NCBI GenBank assembly: GCA_002816455.1 | Contig: MUCR01000061.1 | Coordinates: 1 to 40,669 of the forward strand | Source of the DNA: SAR202 cluster bacterium Io17-Chloro-G4 | GTDB lineage: Bacteria > Chloroflexota > Dehalococcoidia > Lucifugimonadales > UBA3495 | Direction: 5' to 3' | Length of the DNA: 40,669 nucleotides | Shown here: piece by piece, positions 24,941-33,405 of the stretch | Layout of the letters: each line of letters opens with the position of its first letter | Position numbering within the stretch: the stretch's first letter is position 1 | The notes under the pieces: generated by a model | What the model saw: only the letters and a program-made list of their open reading frames with translations | What the model was told of the DNA's origin: nothing | Database searches by the model: none | Made by a program: the position numbers and the translations under genes

Positions 24941-26013
24941 TCTTCGAAGTCCCAAACCAGTGGCAGCGTCTGGCCTCGTTTGGGGAGAATCACCGTCGCC
25001 TGGCCCGACACCGTCAGTTCACCCCGGTTGTTGCGCAGGCCGACTTGGCAATCGACATAGCCAAACTCGCCCAGCTCCCGTTTGCCGGTGACCGCGCCAT
25101 GGGCCGTCAGCACATCCCCGGGATAGTCCATACCGCGGTGCTGCACCTGATAGCGCTTGAACCATCCTTCCTCTCCGGCGAATTTGACCAGCAGTTCTCC
25201 CACATACTGGCTTTTGAGGGAGCCGTTGACCACAACGTTGCTGAGGCCCTGGCGTAGCTGGGCGAAGGGTAGGTCCCAGTGTATGCGTGCGTAGTTTCCG
25301 TTGGCCGCAGCCCACCGCACCAAGTGGGTGGTTGTAATGGGCCCTTTCACCACCGAAGGAAGTTCGTCGCCAACCGTCACGTCCTCGAAGTGCCGCTGCT
25401 GCCCAGACTCGGACTGGGGTTTCGGCAGCACCACGTCGGATGCAGGCGGTGAAACCGGCACATCCTGTAGGGGCGGTTCGCGAAACGCCCCTACGTCATC
25501 GGCTCTCACTTGGTCCTCTACCGGCAAAGCGCGATGTATGCTTACTCGGTCAGCGACGCTAATTTTCCGGTTTTCCTGGTCGGTCAGCGTTTCCTGGCGT
25601 ATCACGAACACCAGGGGACCGGAGCGGCCCTGCTTTTCGAAGATATCCCTAATGCGGAATTGGCGAGTCACCCAGGCGCCTACGTAGGCAGGTCGTAGAA
25701 ACTGCCAATCGCTGCCACCGTTGAGGCCGTAACTGTTAAATGGCAGCGGCACTTCAAAGTGGGACTCTTGGCCTGCGCCAAAAAATCCGATCGGTGGTGC
25801 TATGTCTTTCCAAGTAGCCAAGGGCGGGCACAATAGGCCGCGGAAACGGCTGTTTTTAGCGTAGTCTTGGTCGACGTACAATGGATTGGGGTCTTCGGTG
25901 GCGTCGGCCAGGTCGTAGGCCATTTCGTCGCTGATGGCGAAGCGGTTGCGCTCGGGCGGAGTTTCCTGGCCTATAAGAGCCAGCACTTCTGGGGTGATCA
26001 ATTCAGAAGCCAT
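24937..26013 (-). CDS. Double hot-dog MaoC-like acyl-CoA hydratase/dehydratase
   Basis: A 358-residue protein with two hot-dog domains. The N-terminal one (about 20-150) carries DATEDPNPLYVDQDYAK, typical of FAS1/MaoC-type dehydratases. The C-terminal one (about 215-350) has the MaoC-like HLVRWAAANGNYARIHWD, with conserved Asn/His residues near the usual active site, and ends in a GQATVILP strand. Such proteins add or remove water from enoyl- or hydroxyacyl-thioesters, for example mesaconyl-CoA type substrates. AAGGA precedes the ATG. It is translationally coupled to the CaiB-type gene, supporting a shared CoA-ester pathway. Confidence 0.87.
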   Translation of the reverse strand: MASELITPEVLALIGQETPPERNRFAISDEMAYDLADATEDPNPLYVDQDYAKNSRFRGLLCPPLATWKDIAPPIGFFGAGQESHFEVPLPFNSYGLNGGSDWQFLRPAYVGAWVTRQFRIRDIFEKQGRSGPLVFVIRQETLTDQENRKISVADRVSIHRALPVEDQVRADDVGAFREPPLQDVPVSPPASDVVLPKPQSESGQQRHFEDVTVGDELPSVVKGPITTTHLVRWAAANGNYARIHWDLPFAQLRQGLSNVVVNGSLKSQYVGELLVKFAGEEGWFKRYQVQHRGMDYPGDVLTAHGAVTGKRELGEFGYVDCQVGLRNNRGELTVSGQATVILPKRGQTLPLVWDFEE

Positions 26014-26331
26014 AGACTGTGTTCCTTATTCTAGTTTGAGTGGGCAGTCCATCGGAAGATAGTCGGTGAATGAGTGTGGTTCAGGCGTCGGGGAGACAGA
26101 AGCAGTTTAGCATAGAAGCCTATCTACTGGGATGGCATAGCGGCCATCCTCCGCTTTCCCAGTAATCAGAGTCGCCGTCACACAAATTCGATGTAATATA
26201 TTGGGGACATTGTCCCTTCCCCCTTTACGGGGGACGGTTAGGATGGGGGTGAGAGCCACCCCCCACCTCAATCCTCCCCCGCAAGGGGGGAGGAGGCTAT
26301 AGTCAACTATGTGGATCTGAGGAGTGAAGAA
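26014..26331. other. Divergent intergenic region MaoC-like / DinB-like
   Basis: A 318-base region without a convincing gene. Its right part is filled by the palindromic doublet (26212-26296), and the rest shows no clear structure. Any reading frame crossing the doublet is repeat-derived. Confidence 0.5.
26212..26296. repeat. Palindromic G/C-run doublet, copy 2
   Basis: The unit GTCCCTTCCCCCTTTACGGG (from 26212) continues to GGTTAGGATGGGGG. A facing unit (about 26257-26296) has CCTCCCCCGCAAGGGGGGAG. The order of the two half-units is reversed relative to copy 1, as in REP/BIME-like elements. Its end is 36 bases before the DinB-like gene start. Confidence 0.65.
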
Positions 26332-26841
26332 ATGAACCTCAACGAGTTTATTGAAGCGTCTTTCGAAAAAGAGCATGAGTTTCTGGCGGAAGCCGTCGGA
26401 GACCTGACGACTGAGGAACAAGTATGGCGGGCCGGGCCCGAGGCCAACAACATAAACTGGATTCTCTGGCACATGACTCGTGTGGAAGACATGTGGATAC
26501 AGTTTTTCATCAAAAAAGAAACCGAAATATGGGAGAGGGACGGCTGGCACGAAAAATTCGGGTTGCCTACTAGGGATAACGGTTTTGAACACACCCCGGA
26601 GCAAGTAGCCGCTTTCCCCACCCTCGACCTAAAGGAACTCCTCAACTACGGCGAATCCGTGCGGTCCGCAACTCTGGAATATCTAAGAAGTTTGAGTCCA
26701 AGCGATTTCGAGGAGGTTCCCAGGGAAAGGCGACCCGAGATGTCGGTAGGACAAATCTTCCGGCAAATCGTCGGCGAGTTTTACCAGCATCAGGGCCATA
26801 TTTCTTATCTAAAGGGCTTGGCTCGCTCCGGCGCGATCTAG
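26332..26841 (+). CDS. DinB-family protein
   Basis: A 169-residue four-helix-bundle protein of the DinB/YfiT superfamily. Candidate metal ligands are His47 in WHMTRVEDMW and His153 and His156 in YQHQGHISYLKG, the usual three-His arrangement. Superfamily members include thiol-dependent transferases and hydrolases, and many have no known role. The ATG at 26332 is preceded by GAGGAG at good spacing and is preferred over an ATG at 26311. It stands alone between two gene groups. Confidence 0.85.
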   Translation: MNLNEFIEASFEKEHEFLAEAVGDLTTEEQVWRAGPEANNINWILWHMTRVEDMWIQFFIKKETEIWERDGWHEKFGLPTRDNGFEHTPEQVAAFPTLDLKELLNYGESVRSATLEYLRSLSPSDFEEVPRERRPEMSVGQIFRQIVGEFYQHQGHISYLKGLARSGAI

Positions 26842-26992
26842 AGCCAACTCGAATTAGCCCTGGCGCGGTTTTGCCGGTATCACGTCGGGTAAGCACGAGG
26901 GCGGATTGCGCGCTATTGCCTATAATTAATAATTAGGATTCTAGACTCGGTAGTCGTGTCAAGCACGGTCCAGGGTGGGTGGGAGAGACGGG

Positions 26993-28735
26993 ATGAATAC
27001 CGCAAGCAAAGTCAGGACTTATATCATAGCGGCATTGGCGATTTTGGTCTTGGCTTGCGGCTCCAATGGCGCAGGTAACACTCCCACAGACTTGCCAGCT
27101 CCCACTTTGGAAAATCCGGTCCCAGCGGCAACACAGGCTCCCGCTCCCACAACCGTTCCCGTGGCTACCGTCGTGCCAACATCAACGCCTGTTCCGGAGT
27201 CCCTGCCCGGCGCAGTGGTTAATCGAGGTGGCTCCCTGACCGTGGCGGGATTCGCCGATGTGCCTCACCGGGACGTGCATCAAACAGTGCAGGAAACATT
27301 GGCATCACTAGGGCCGGGGTTGGCTTACAGCCGCCTGCTGAGGTTGCAACCGGGCTCGGGAGAAGACCAGCCTAGCTTGTTGCTGGAATGCGACTTGTGC
27401 TCGAGCTGGGAATTAACTTCCGACTTCGCCTACCGGTTCCAACTCAGGGAGGATGTCCGGTGGCAAAACATCGCCCCGGTGAACGGTCGCGCCTTGGTGG
27501 CCGACGACCTGGTTTATAGTTACGACCGGATGCGCACTCCGGGCTGGGCCAGCGCAGGTCTTTTTGCGTCCTTGGGCCAAGTTGAAACCTTAGGACCGCA
27601 TAGCTTGAAGATCGATTTAACATCGGCCGATGCCGACGCCTTGCTGTCTTTGGCTGACGGCCACAGCAAGATTGTCGCCAGAGAGGTAGTGGAGCAGTTC
27701 GGTGACCTTCGGAAGAGCCCGGTGGTCGGGACCGGCCCCTGGATTTGGGTTGAATCCACAGACCCTGGCGCCACCCTACTGCGCCGCAATCCGGACTATT
27801 TTGAGGCTGGACTGCCTTTCCTTGAAGAGTTGGCGTTCAGGCCTATTAAATCGGACGGTAATACCAATTCTCCCGGCATTGAGCGCCTGGCTGCGTTCCA
27901 AGGAGGCATGGTGGATATGGCAATCCTGCCTCCCAGCGAGTGGAGGGAGCTCCAGAATTCGGGCGCTAAAGTTAGATCGGTCTTGTCCCGCCAATCGGGG
28001 ACCGGCGTAGCCTTGGCCCTCAACGTCCAATCGCAAGAGTTAGCCGATGTTGCGGTGCGCCGGGCTATACTGCGAGCCATCGACCCCTGGAATTACGTGG
28101 ACACCGTGTGGTCCGGGCAAGGGTTTGTCAGCGTGGGAATACCGGTGCGCAGCCCGGAATCGTTACTGGACCGAAACGAAATGAGGAGCCAATATTTCGC
28201 AGACCCCGGCATGGCCAGGGACGCGCTGTCTGGGCCGCTTGGCGCCGGAGAAATTGAGATCACGGTTAGAACCGAATACTTCGGCGATGCCTACTTGGGC
28301 CTTGAGCAACGTTTAAGCGACGACCTGCGCCAAGTGGGGTTCAATCCGGTCATACGGCGGCTTAATCCATCCCAGTTCAGCGAATCGGTACTGAATCAGA
28401 GAGACTATCAAATTGCTCTGGGGGTGTTGCCTCCCACGTCCACCACCAACAGCTTTTTGACTGCCCTGCTGCACAGCCAAGGGAGGTGGAACCTTTCGGG
28501 GCATCAAGACCGGGAACTGGACGCCATGATAGAGCGGCAGGCATCGGAGTTTGACCCTGTTAAGCGGGGAGAAATGCTTAAAGAAATCCAGCGCCGGGTG
28601 CTGGACCAAGCATATTTATTCAGCCCGGTGACCGGCGCATCCCGTTGGGTTTTCGACCCTATGGTTCAGGGCTTTCATCCCAACACGGCGCTGTCCGAAT
28701 ATCATTACTGGTCCCGGGTTTGGCTGGACCGGTAA
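26993..28735 (+). CDS. ABC transporter substrate-binding lipoprotein, family 5
   Basis: A 580-residue extracellular solute-binding protein of the peptide/nickel (SBP_bac_5) family. A lipoprotein signal ends at Cys22 (LVLAC), followed by a Pro/Thr/Ala linker (PAATQAPAPTTVPVATVVPT). The binding domain shows YRFQLREDVRWQN, GRALVADDLVYSYDRM, GTGPWIWV and ALNVQSQELADVAVRRAIL. The start at 26993 has GGGAGAG upstream, and a TATAAT lies at 26921-26926. No permease or ATPase genes adjoin it, so its transporter must be elsewhere or it has another role. Its 3' end overlaps the convergent SufU-like gene by 31 bases. Confidence 0.9.
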   Translation: MNTASKVRTYIIAALAILVLACGSNGAGNTPTDLPAPTLENPVPAATQAPAPTTVPVATVVPTSTPVPESLPGAVVNRGGSLTVAGFADVPHRDVHQTVQETLASLGPGLAYSRLLRLQPGSGEDQPSLLLECDLCSSWELTSDFAYRFQLREDVRWQNIAPVNGRALVADDLVYSYDRMRTPGWASAGLFASLGQVETLGPHSLKIDLTSADADALLSLADGHSKIVAREVVEQFGDLRKSPVVGTGPWIWVESTDPGATLLRRNPDYFEAGLPFLEELAFRPIKSDGNTNSPGIERLAAFQGGMVDMAILPPSEWRELQNSGAKVRSVLSRQSGTGVALALNVQSQELADVAVRRAILRAIDPWNYVDTVWSGQGFVSVGIPVRSPESLLDRNEMRSQYFADPGMARDALSGPLGAGEIEITVRTEYFGDAYLGLEQRLSDDLRQVGFNPVIRRLNPSQFSESVLNQRDYQIALGVLPPTSTTNSFLTALLHSQGRWNLSGHQDRELDAMIERQASEFDPVKRGEMLKEIQRRVLDQAYLFSPVTGASRWVFDPMVQGFHPNTALSEYHYWSRVWLDR

Positions 28736-29178
28736 TTCTTGATACCTTCTTCCAGCGCAACCCAAGGGAGCAGGGCGCACTTTATGCGCACCGGGAATCG
28801 CCGGACAACAGTGAGCGATTGTAGCGGACCCAAATCCGCAGACGGATTTTCGTCCTCGGTATTACCGCGCATCGTCTCCCGAAAAAGCCCTGCCAGGTCT
28901 TCCAGTTCCTCCAGTTTTTTTCCCCTCATCGCTTCCGACATCAAAGAGGCCGTAGCCTGGATGATGGAACAGCCTTCCGATTGAACCCCTACTTGGACTA
29001 CTCGGCCGGTGTCGTCCAATTTAAGTTGCAAGATTATACGGTCGCCGCAAAAGGGATTGAACTCTTCGGCTTCTAGGTCGGCATCGGGAAGGACGGCGCG
29101 GTTTCGGGGACCCCGAAAGTGCTCGAGAATCAAGTCTCCGTAGAGGCCATCCAGGGGAACATCAGGGACATTCGGCAT
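28705..29178 (-). CDS. Second SufU-like iron-sulfur assembly protein
   Basis: A 157-residue NifU-N/SufU-family protein. The metal-site residues are conserved: Cys44 and Asp46 in NPFCGDRI, Cys70 in SEGCSIIQATAS and Cys134 in RIKCALLPW. In SufU-type proteins these bind zinc and accept sulfur from SufS. It is clearly paralogous to the SufU encoded 297 bases upstream, but has a longer N-terminus and a different loop before the last Cys (FRETMRGNTEDENPSADLG). An 85-bp repeat separates the two genes. No strong ribosome binding site is seen. Its task relative to the first SufU is unknown. Confidence 0.87.
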   Translation of the reverse strand: MPNVPDVPLDGLYGDLILEHFRGPRNRAVLPDADLEAEEFNPFCGDRIILQLKLDDTGRVVQVGVQSEGCSIIQATASLMSEAMRGKKLEELEDLAGLFRETMRGNTEDENPSADLGPLQSLTVVRRFPVRIKCALLPWVALEEGIKNYRSSQTRDQ

Positions 29179-29267
29179 TGGCTTTTTATGCTTTTCCCGG
29201 AGTGATTAGTCACGCATAGCGTAACACAGCAACACAAAGGGGTTATGCTGTGCGCCAAGAACATATC

Positions 29268-29352
29268 CGTCATTCCGGCGAAGGCCGGAATCCAGGAATC
29301 GTCTCAACCTCAAGAGTTCCTGGACACCGGCCTTCGCCGGTGAGACGGGGTT
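29268..29352. repeat. 85-bp dispersed palindromic element, copy B
   Basis: Begins CGTCATTCCGGCGAAGGCC. CCGGCGAAGGCCGG (29275-29288) pairs perfectly with CCGGCCTTCGCCGG (29327-29340), and CCAGGAA (29292-29298) with TTCCTGG (29317-29323), giving a long folded structure. It is colinear with copy A at 3339-3423. It sits in the 297-base gap between the two SufU-like genes and could reduce read-through to the second. Confidence 0.8.
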
Positions 29353-29475
29353 GACGATCATCGTGTCATTACGCCAATAAATGATTCCAAAGTAATTGCG
29401 GAGGAGATGGGCGCTCCACATCAGTGATTGACGGCACGAACCGGGTGCCGCCACCCACAAAGGGGAGGAAATAAC

Positions 29476-29925
29476 CTACTCGGTCGTGACCGCCTCGGAT
29501 TGGCCGTCCAGCGCGGCACGGAGGGTGTGCCAAGCCAGCACGGCGCACTTGATGCGGGTGGGGAACTCAACAACGCCGGATAGGGACTCCAGGTCTCCAA
29601 GCGTATCGTAGTCGAGTTCGGCGTCTAGGTCGGTCATCATCAACCGGAATGCCTCAAAGGTTTCCTCGGCCTCCTGAGTGGACTTACCTTTGACGCTTTG
29701 GGTCATCATGGAAGCTGAGGCCCGGGATATAGCACAGCCAGAACCTTGAAAGGACACATCGGTGATGACGCCGTCGTCCACGCTAAGAAAGACGGTAATG
29801 ATGTCTCCGCAAAGGGGATTAAAGCCCTCAGCCGATTGAGTGGCCTCTTCCATTTTTCGGAAATTATGGGGCTTGCTGTTGTGCTCTAGGAGAATTTCCT
29901 GGTAGAGATCGTTTAGACCGGGCAC
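29476..29925 (-). CDS. sufU: SufU sulfur-transfer / Fe-S assembly protein
   Basis: A 149-residue SufU protein, partner of the cysteine desulfurase SufS. Conserved zinc ligands are Cys39 and Asp41 (NPLCGD), Cys64 (GSGCAISRASASM) and Cys127 (RIKCAVLAW). The start is GTG at 29925, which shares its first base with the last base of the sufS TAG; GAGGTG lies about eight bases upstream. Gene order after sufS and the tight overlap support its place in the SUF operon. Length matches Firmicute SufU. Confidence 0.93.
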   Translation of the reverse strand: MPGLNDLYQEILLEHNSKPHNFRKMEEATQSAEGFNPLCGDIITVFLSVDDGVITDVSFQGSGCAISRASASMMTQSVKGKSTQEAEETFEAFRLMMTDLDAELDYDTLGDLESLSGVVEFPTRIKCAVLAWHTLRAALDGQSEAVTTE

Positions 29926-31187
29926 TAGCTGAACACCTCTATTACCCGGTCGATCGCCTCGGCTAAAGCATCCAGGTCTTCTCTCGTGTTATAAAAAGCC
30001 AAAGAAGCCCTGGCAGTTGCCGCGATGCCATAGCGGTCCATCAGCGGCTGTGCGCAGTGATGCCCGGTTCGTATGGCTATGCCCTCAGCGTCCAGTATCG
30101 TGCCGATGTCGTGGGGATGGATTCCATCCATAACGAAAGATAGGATGCCGGATTTATCTTGGGCGGTGCCGATCAATTGCACGCTACTGATTTGGGAGAG
30201 CAACTCGGTCCCGTACTCCAGCAATTGTTTCTCGTAGGCGCCGATGCGCTCAATTCCCAGTTCATTAACGTAGTCCACGGCTGCGCCCAAACCGATGCTG
30301 CCCGCAATGTTGGGCGTGCCCGCCTCGAACTTATGGGGCAGGACGTTGTAAAGTGTCTTTTCAAAGGTAACCGACCGGATCATTTCGCCGCCGCCTTGGT
30401 ATGGCGGCATGGCTTCCAGCAGGTCCGCTTTTCCGTAAAGAATACCAATGCCGGTGGGCCCATAAAGCTTATGGCCTGAAAACGCATAGAAATCGCAGTC
30501 CAAGTCCTGCACGTCCACCCGGCAATGGGCGACCGCCTGAGCGCCGTCCAGAAGCACCGGCACCCCATGGGCGTGGGCCATTTCAATGACGCGCTTCGCC
30601 GGGATGATGGACCCCAGGGCGTTGGACACATGAACAAGGGAGACTAGCTTGGTCTTGGGGTTTAATAGATTTTCGAAATCATCTAGGAGCAGTTCCCCGG
30701 AATCGTCGATGGGGGCTATCTTTAAAGTTGCTCCCTGCTCCTGGCAGAGGATCTGCCAAGGGACAATATTCGAGTGGTGCTCCATGGCCGAGATGATTAT
30801 CTCATCCCCTTCGCGGATATTTTCCCTACCGAAAGTCTGAGCAACCAGGTTAATCGCTTCAGTGGTGCCCCGAACGAAGATCAACTCCCGGTCATCGTCG
30901 GCATTTATGAAGCGCCGAATTTTGCTGCGGGCTTCCTCATAATGGTCGGTAGCTCGTTGGCTCAGCGTATGCACTCCGCGATGAACGTTGGAGTTGTCAG
31001 CCGAGTAATAATCCACCAACGCGTCTATGACCGACTGGGGCTTCTGGCTGGTGGCGGCGTTGTCTAAGTAGACCAACGGTTTGCCGTTGACGGTCTGCTT
31101 CAGGATGGGGAAGTCGTCTTTGATCTTGGCAACGTCGAATTCCAACAGAGGGTCTCCCTTCTGGGTTGAAGCGTTTCGATCGGTCAT
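29925..31187 (-). CDS. sufS: Cysteine desulfurase SufS
   Basis: PLP-dependent cysteine desulfurase (420 residues), which releases sulfur from cysteine for Fe-S cluster building. Lys240 in FSGHKLYGPTG binds PLP, and catalytic Cys378 is in RTGHHCAQP, the short-loop arrangement of the SufS (type II) group. Other family marks are LDNAATSQKP and NVHRGVHTLS at the N-terminus and EHHSNIVPW. The ATG overlaps the sufD stop as ATGA, and the TAG stop overlaps the sufU start. It is thus coupled to both neighbours. Confidence 0.96.
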   Translation of the reverse strand: MTDRNASTQKGDPLLEFDVAKIKDDFPILKQTVNGKPLVYLDNAATSQKPQSVIDALVDYYSADNSNVHRGVHTLSQRATDHYEEARSKIRRFINADDDRELIFVRGTTEAINLVAQTFGRENIREGDEIIISAMEHHSNIVPWQILCQEQGATLKIAPIDDSGELLLDDFENLLNPKTKLVSLVHVSNALGSIIPAKRVIEMAHAHGVPVLLDGAQAVAHCRVDVQDLDCDFYAFSGHKLYGPTGIGILYGKADLLEAMPPYQGGGEMIRSVTFEKTLYNVLPHKFEAGTPNIAGSIGLGAAVDYVNELGIERIGAYEKQLLEYGTELLSQISSVQLIGTAQDKSGILSFVMDGIHPHDIGTILDAEGIAIRTGHHCAQPLMDRYGIAATARASLAFYNTREDLDALAEAIDRVIEVFS

Positions 31188-32560
31188 GCCGCACCGCCGA
31201 GTTTAAGGCCGGTTTCAGGGATGGCCTCTAAAAACAATTCGTCCAAGAATTGCTTAAGAGGCTCGACTTTTACCGTCTCGATAACTTCCCGGGCGAAGGC
31301 GTGAACCAGCATGCGGCTTGCCGTGTCCGCGTCCAGCCCTCGGCTGCGCAGGTAGAAAAGGGAGTCCTTGTCGACATGTCCGGCCGTGGCGCCGTGGCCG
31401 CACTGCACATCGTCGGCGTAGATAAGCAGACTCGGCTTGCTGTCCACCTCGGCTTGGGAGGAAAGGAGCAAGTTTTTATCGGATTGGTGGGCGCTGACCT
31501 TTTGAGCGTCTTTCCGAACCAATACTTGGCCACCGAACACCGCCCGGGACTTTCCGTCCAGAATGCCTTTGTAGTTCAATTGGCTGGACGTGTGAGGCTG
31601 GGCGTGGTCGATGCTAATCAAGTTGTCCATGTGTTGAGCGTCGGCGGTTAAATATAGGCCGTTTAAATTGCAGGAGGCGCCGGGCCCGTCCAAAAGCACC
31701 TCAAAATCGTTCCTGGCCAAGGTGGCGCCGATGGCGAAGGACGCTGAGGAAAATACGCTGTCATGGCCTTGGCTAATGCGGCTGGTACCGACGTGGAATG
31801 CCTGCTTGGCCTCGCTTACTACTCGGTAATGATCCAAGATGGCCCCTTCGGCCAAAGAGATCTCCGTCACTGCGTTGGTGAAATATTCAGGGTTGAGCGC
31901 TCCGCTCTTGATGCCCACGTAGGATTCGATCACTGTGGCCTGAGCGCCTTTTCCCACGGCTACCAGCGTCCGGGGATAACAGACCGTCGGCTGGTTAGAA
32001 GTGGACGTTAGGTAAATCAAGTTCACGGGCGATTGCAGCACGGAGCCATCGGGAACCTGGACAAACGCGCCGTCGCCCAGAAACGCAGTGTTAAGGGCGG
32101 CGAACCCGTCTTCTTGGAATTTGACGTGCTTGGCCAGGAGTTGTTCCAAGTTGGCTGCGCCAGAATTGATGGCTTCGGCTAAGTTGTTGACTAATATGCG
32201 GCCATTGCCAGAATCACTGGCGTTAAGATTGGAGAGAACTTTGGAAAAGCGGCCGTCGAGAAATACCAAATTGATCCATTCATCGTCCCACGGAGCGGCC
32301 CTTCGGAGTTCTGACTCATGGTCTGATCCGGCTACCAAGTCGCTGCTCAGACCGAAGCTGGCATTGGCTATGGGCGCAACGTTGGTATACTTCCAACGCT
32401 CGTTGCCCCTTCTAGCGGTGGGGAAACCTAGCTCCGTGAATCTGGTCCAAGCTTGGTCGCCCAACTGCGTCAGCCACGCAGGGTTACTCGCCGCCCGTTG
32501 CTCCCGGATCGCTTGATAGTCGGCTTCGTAATTGCTTATTTTTGTTGCGGTTTGAGTCAT
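31184..32560 (-). CDS. sufD: Fe-S cluster assembly protein SufD
   Basis: A 458-residue SufD, scaffold partner of SufB and SufC. The N-terminal part (RRGNERWKYTNVAPI) and the C-terminal beta-helix, with AVFGGQVLVRKDAQKVSAHQ, SDKNLLLSSQAEVDSKPSL and DVQCGHGATAGHVD, are typical. A 65-base gap separates it from sufC, and no clear ribosome binding site precedes the ATG, so translation may be weaker than for its neighbours. It overlaps sufS by four bases. Confidence 0.94.
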   Translation of the reverse strand: MTQTATKISNYEADYQAIREQRAASNPAWLTQLGDQAWTRFTELGFPTARRGNERWKYTNVAPIANASFGLSSDLVAGSDHESELRRAAPWDDEWINLVFLDGRFSKVLSNLNASDSGNGRILVNNLAEAINSGAANLEQLLAKHVKFQEDGFAALNTAFLGDGAFVQVPDGSVLQSPVNLIYLTSTSNQPTVCYPRTLVAVGKGAQATVIESYVGIKSGALNPEYFTNAVTEISLAEGAILDHYRVVSEAKQAFHVGTSRISQGHDSVFSSASFAIGATLARNDFEVLLDGPGASCNLNGLYLTADAQHMDNLISIDHAQPHTSSQLNYKGILDGKSRAVFGGQVLVRKDAQKVSAHQSDKNLLLSSQAEVDSKPSLLIYADDVQCGHGATAGHVDKDSLFYLRSRGLDADTASRMLVHAFAREVIETVKVEPLKQFLDELFLEAIPETGLKLGGAA

Positions 32561-32625
32561 ATATCGTCAGGTAAAACCAAGGCACAATCGAAACTTCAGG
32601 AGAATCGTCGGGCACACACCATTAG

Positions 32626-33405
32626 CTAGCCGCTGGCTTCCACGGCCTCCCTGATCCATTCGTAACCCTTGGCTTCCAACTCCATGGCTAAGCTCGGGCC
32701 GCCGGATTGAACTATTCTGCCGTCTAGCAACACGTGAACGTGGTCTGGAGCGATGTAGTCCAGAATGCGTTGGTAGTGGGTGACCAAGACGGTGGCGTTG
32801 GCAGGATTCTTGAGCCGGTTGACGCCCTCGGAAACTATCCGCAATGCGTCGATATCCAAGCCCGAATCGGTCTCATCCAACAAGGCCAGTTTAGGTTCCA
32901 TGATGGCCATCTGAAGTATTTCGTTTCGTTTCTTCTCCCCCCCGGAGAACCCTTCGTTCACCGCCCGTTTGACCAAGTCGGGGTCAATATCCACCAATTT
33001 AACTTTTTCGCGAAGCATCCGGTCGAAATCCCGGGCGGACATGTCTTCTTCGCCCCGGTGCTGCCGCAGTGCGTCCACCGCCGCCTTTAAGAACTGCCAG
33101 GCGCGGACGCCGGGAAGCTCCAAGGGGTATTGGAATGCCAAAAATACTCCCATGCGGGCTCGCATCTCCGGCTCCAAGGACAGAAGGTTCTGGCCTTGGT
33201 AGCGGACGGTGCCGGCGGTGACGGTGTACTCCGGCTTGCCTGCCAAAACGCTGACCAAAGTGCTCTTGCCGGAGCCGTTGGGGCCCATAATGGCGTGGAC
33301 TTCCCCGGTATTAACAGTGAAGTCCACCCCTTTTAGGATTTCTAAATCGTCAGCAGAGACACAGAGACCGCGTATTTCTAATAGAGGAGTATTTTTACTG
33401 GTCAT
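32626..33405 (-). CDS. sufC: Fe-S assembly ATPase SufC
   Basis: ABC-type ATPase of the SufBCD complex (259 residues). Walker A is GPNGSGKS (41-48), the signature SGGEKKR is at 154-160, and Walker B LALLDETDSGLD is at 173-184 with the SufC-typical DETDSGLD. There is no membrane region, as expected for a soluble scaffold ATPase. The ATG directly follows the sufB TAG with no gap, so it is probably translated by reinitiation or coupling. Confidence 0.97.
   Translation of the reverse strand: MTSKNTPLLEIRGLCVSADDLEILKGVDFTVNTGEVHAIMGPNGSGKSTLVSVLAGKPEYTVTAGTVRYQGQNLLSLEPEMRARMGVFLAFQYPLELPGVRAWQFLKAAVDALRQHRGEEDMSARDFDRMLREKVKLVDIDPDLVKRAVNEGFSGGEKKRNEILQMAIMEPKLALLDETDSGLDIDALRIVSEGVNRLKNPANATVLVTHYQRILDYIAPDHVHVLLDGRIVQSGGPSLAMELEAKGYEWIREAVEASG

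Noticed and set aside
26107-26604. 165-codon frame on the minus strand
   Set aside because: It runs through the palindromic doublet and antisense to the DinB-like gene; the composition is not protein-like.
29206-29460. Open frame of 84 codons on the minus strand between the SufU-like genes
   Set aside because: Its centre is a translation of the 85-bp repeat (SPAKAGVQELL and LDSGLRRNDGY are typical of such spurious proteins), and there is no ribosome binding site.
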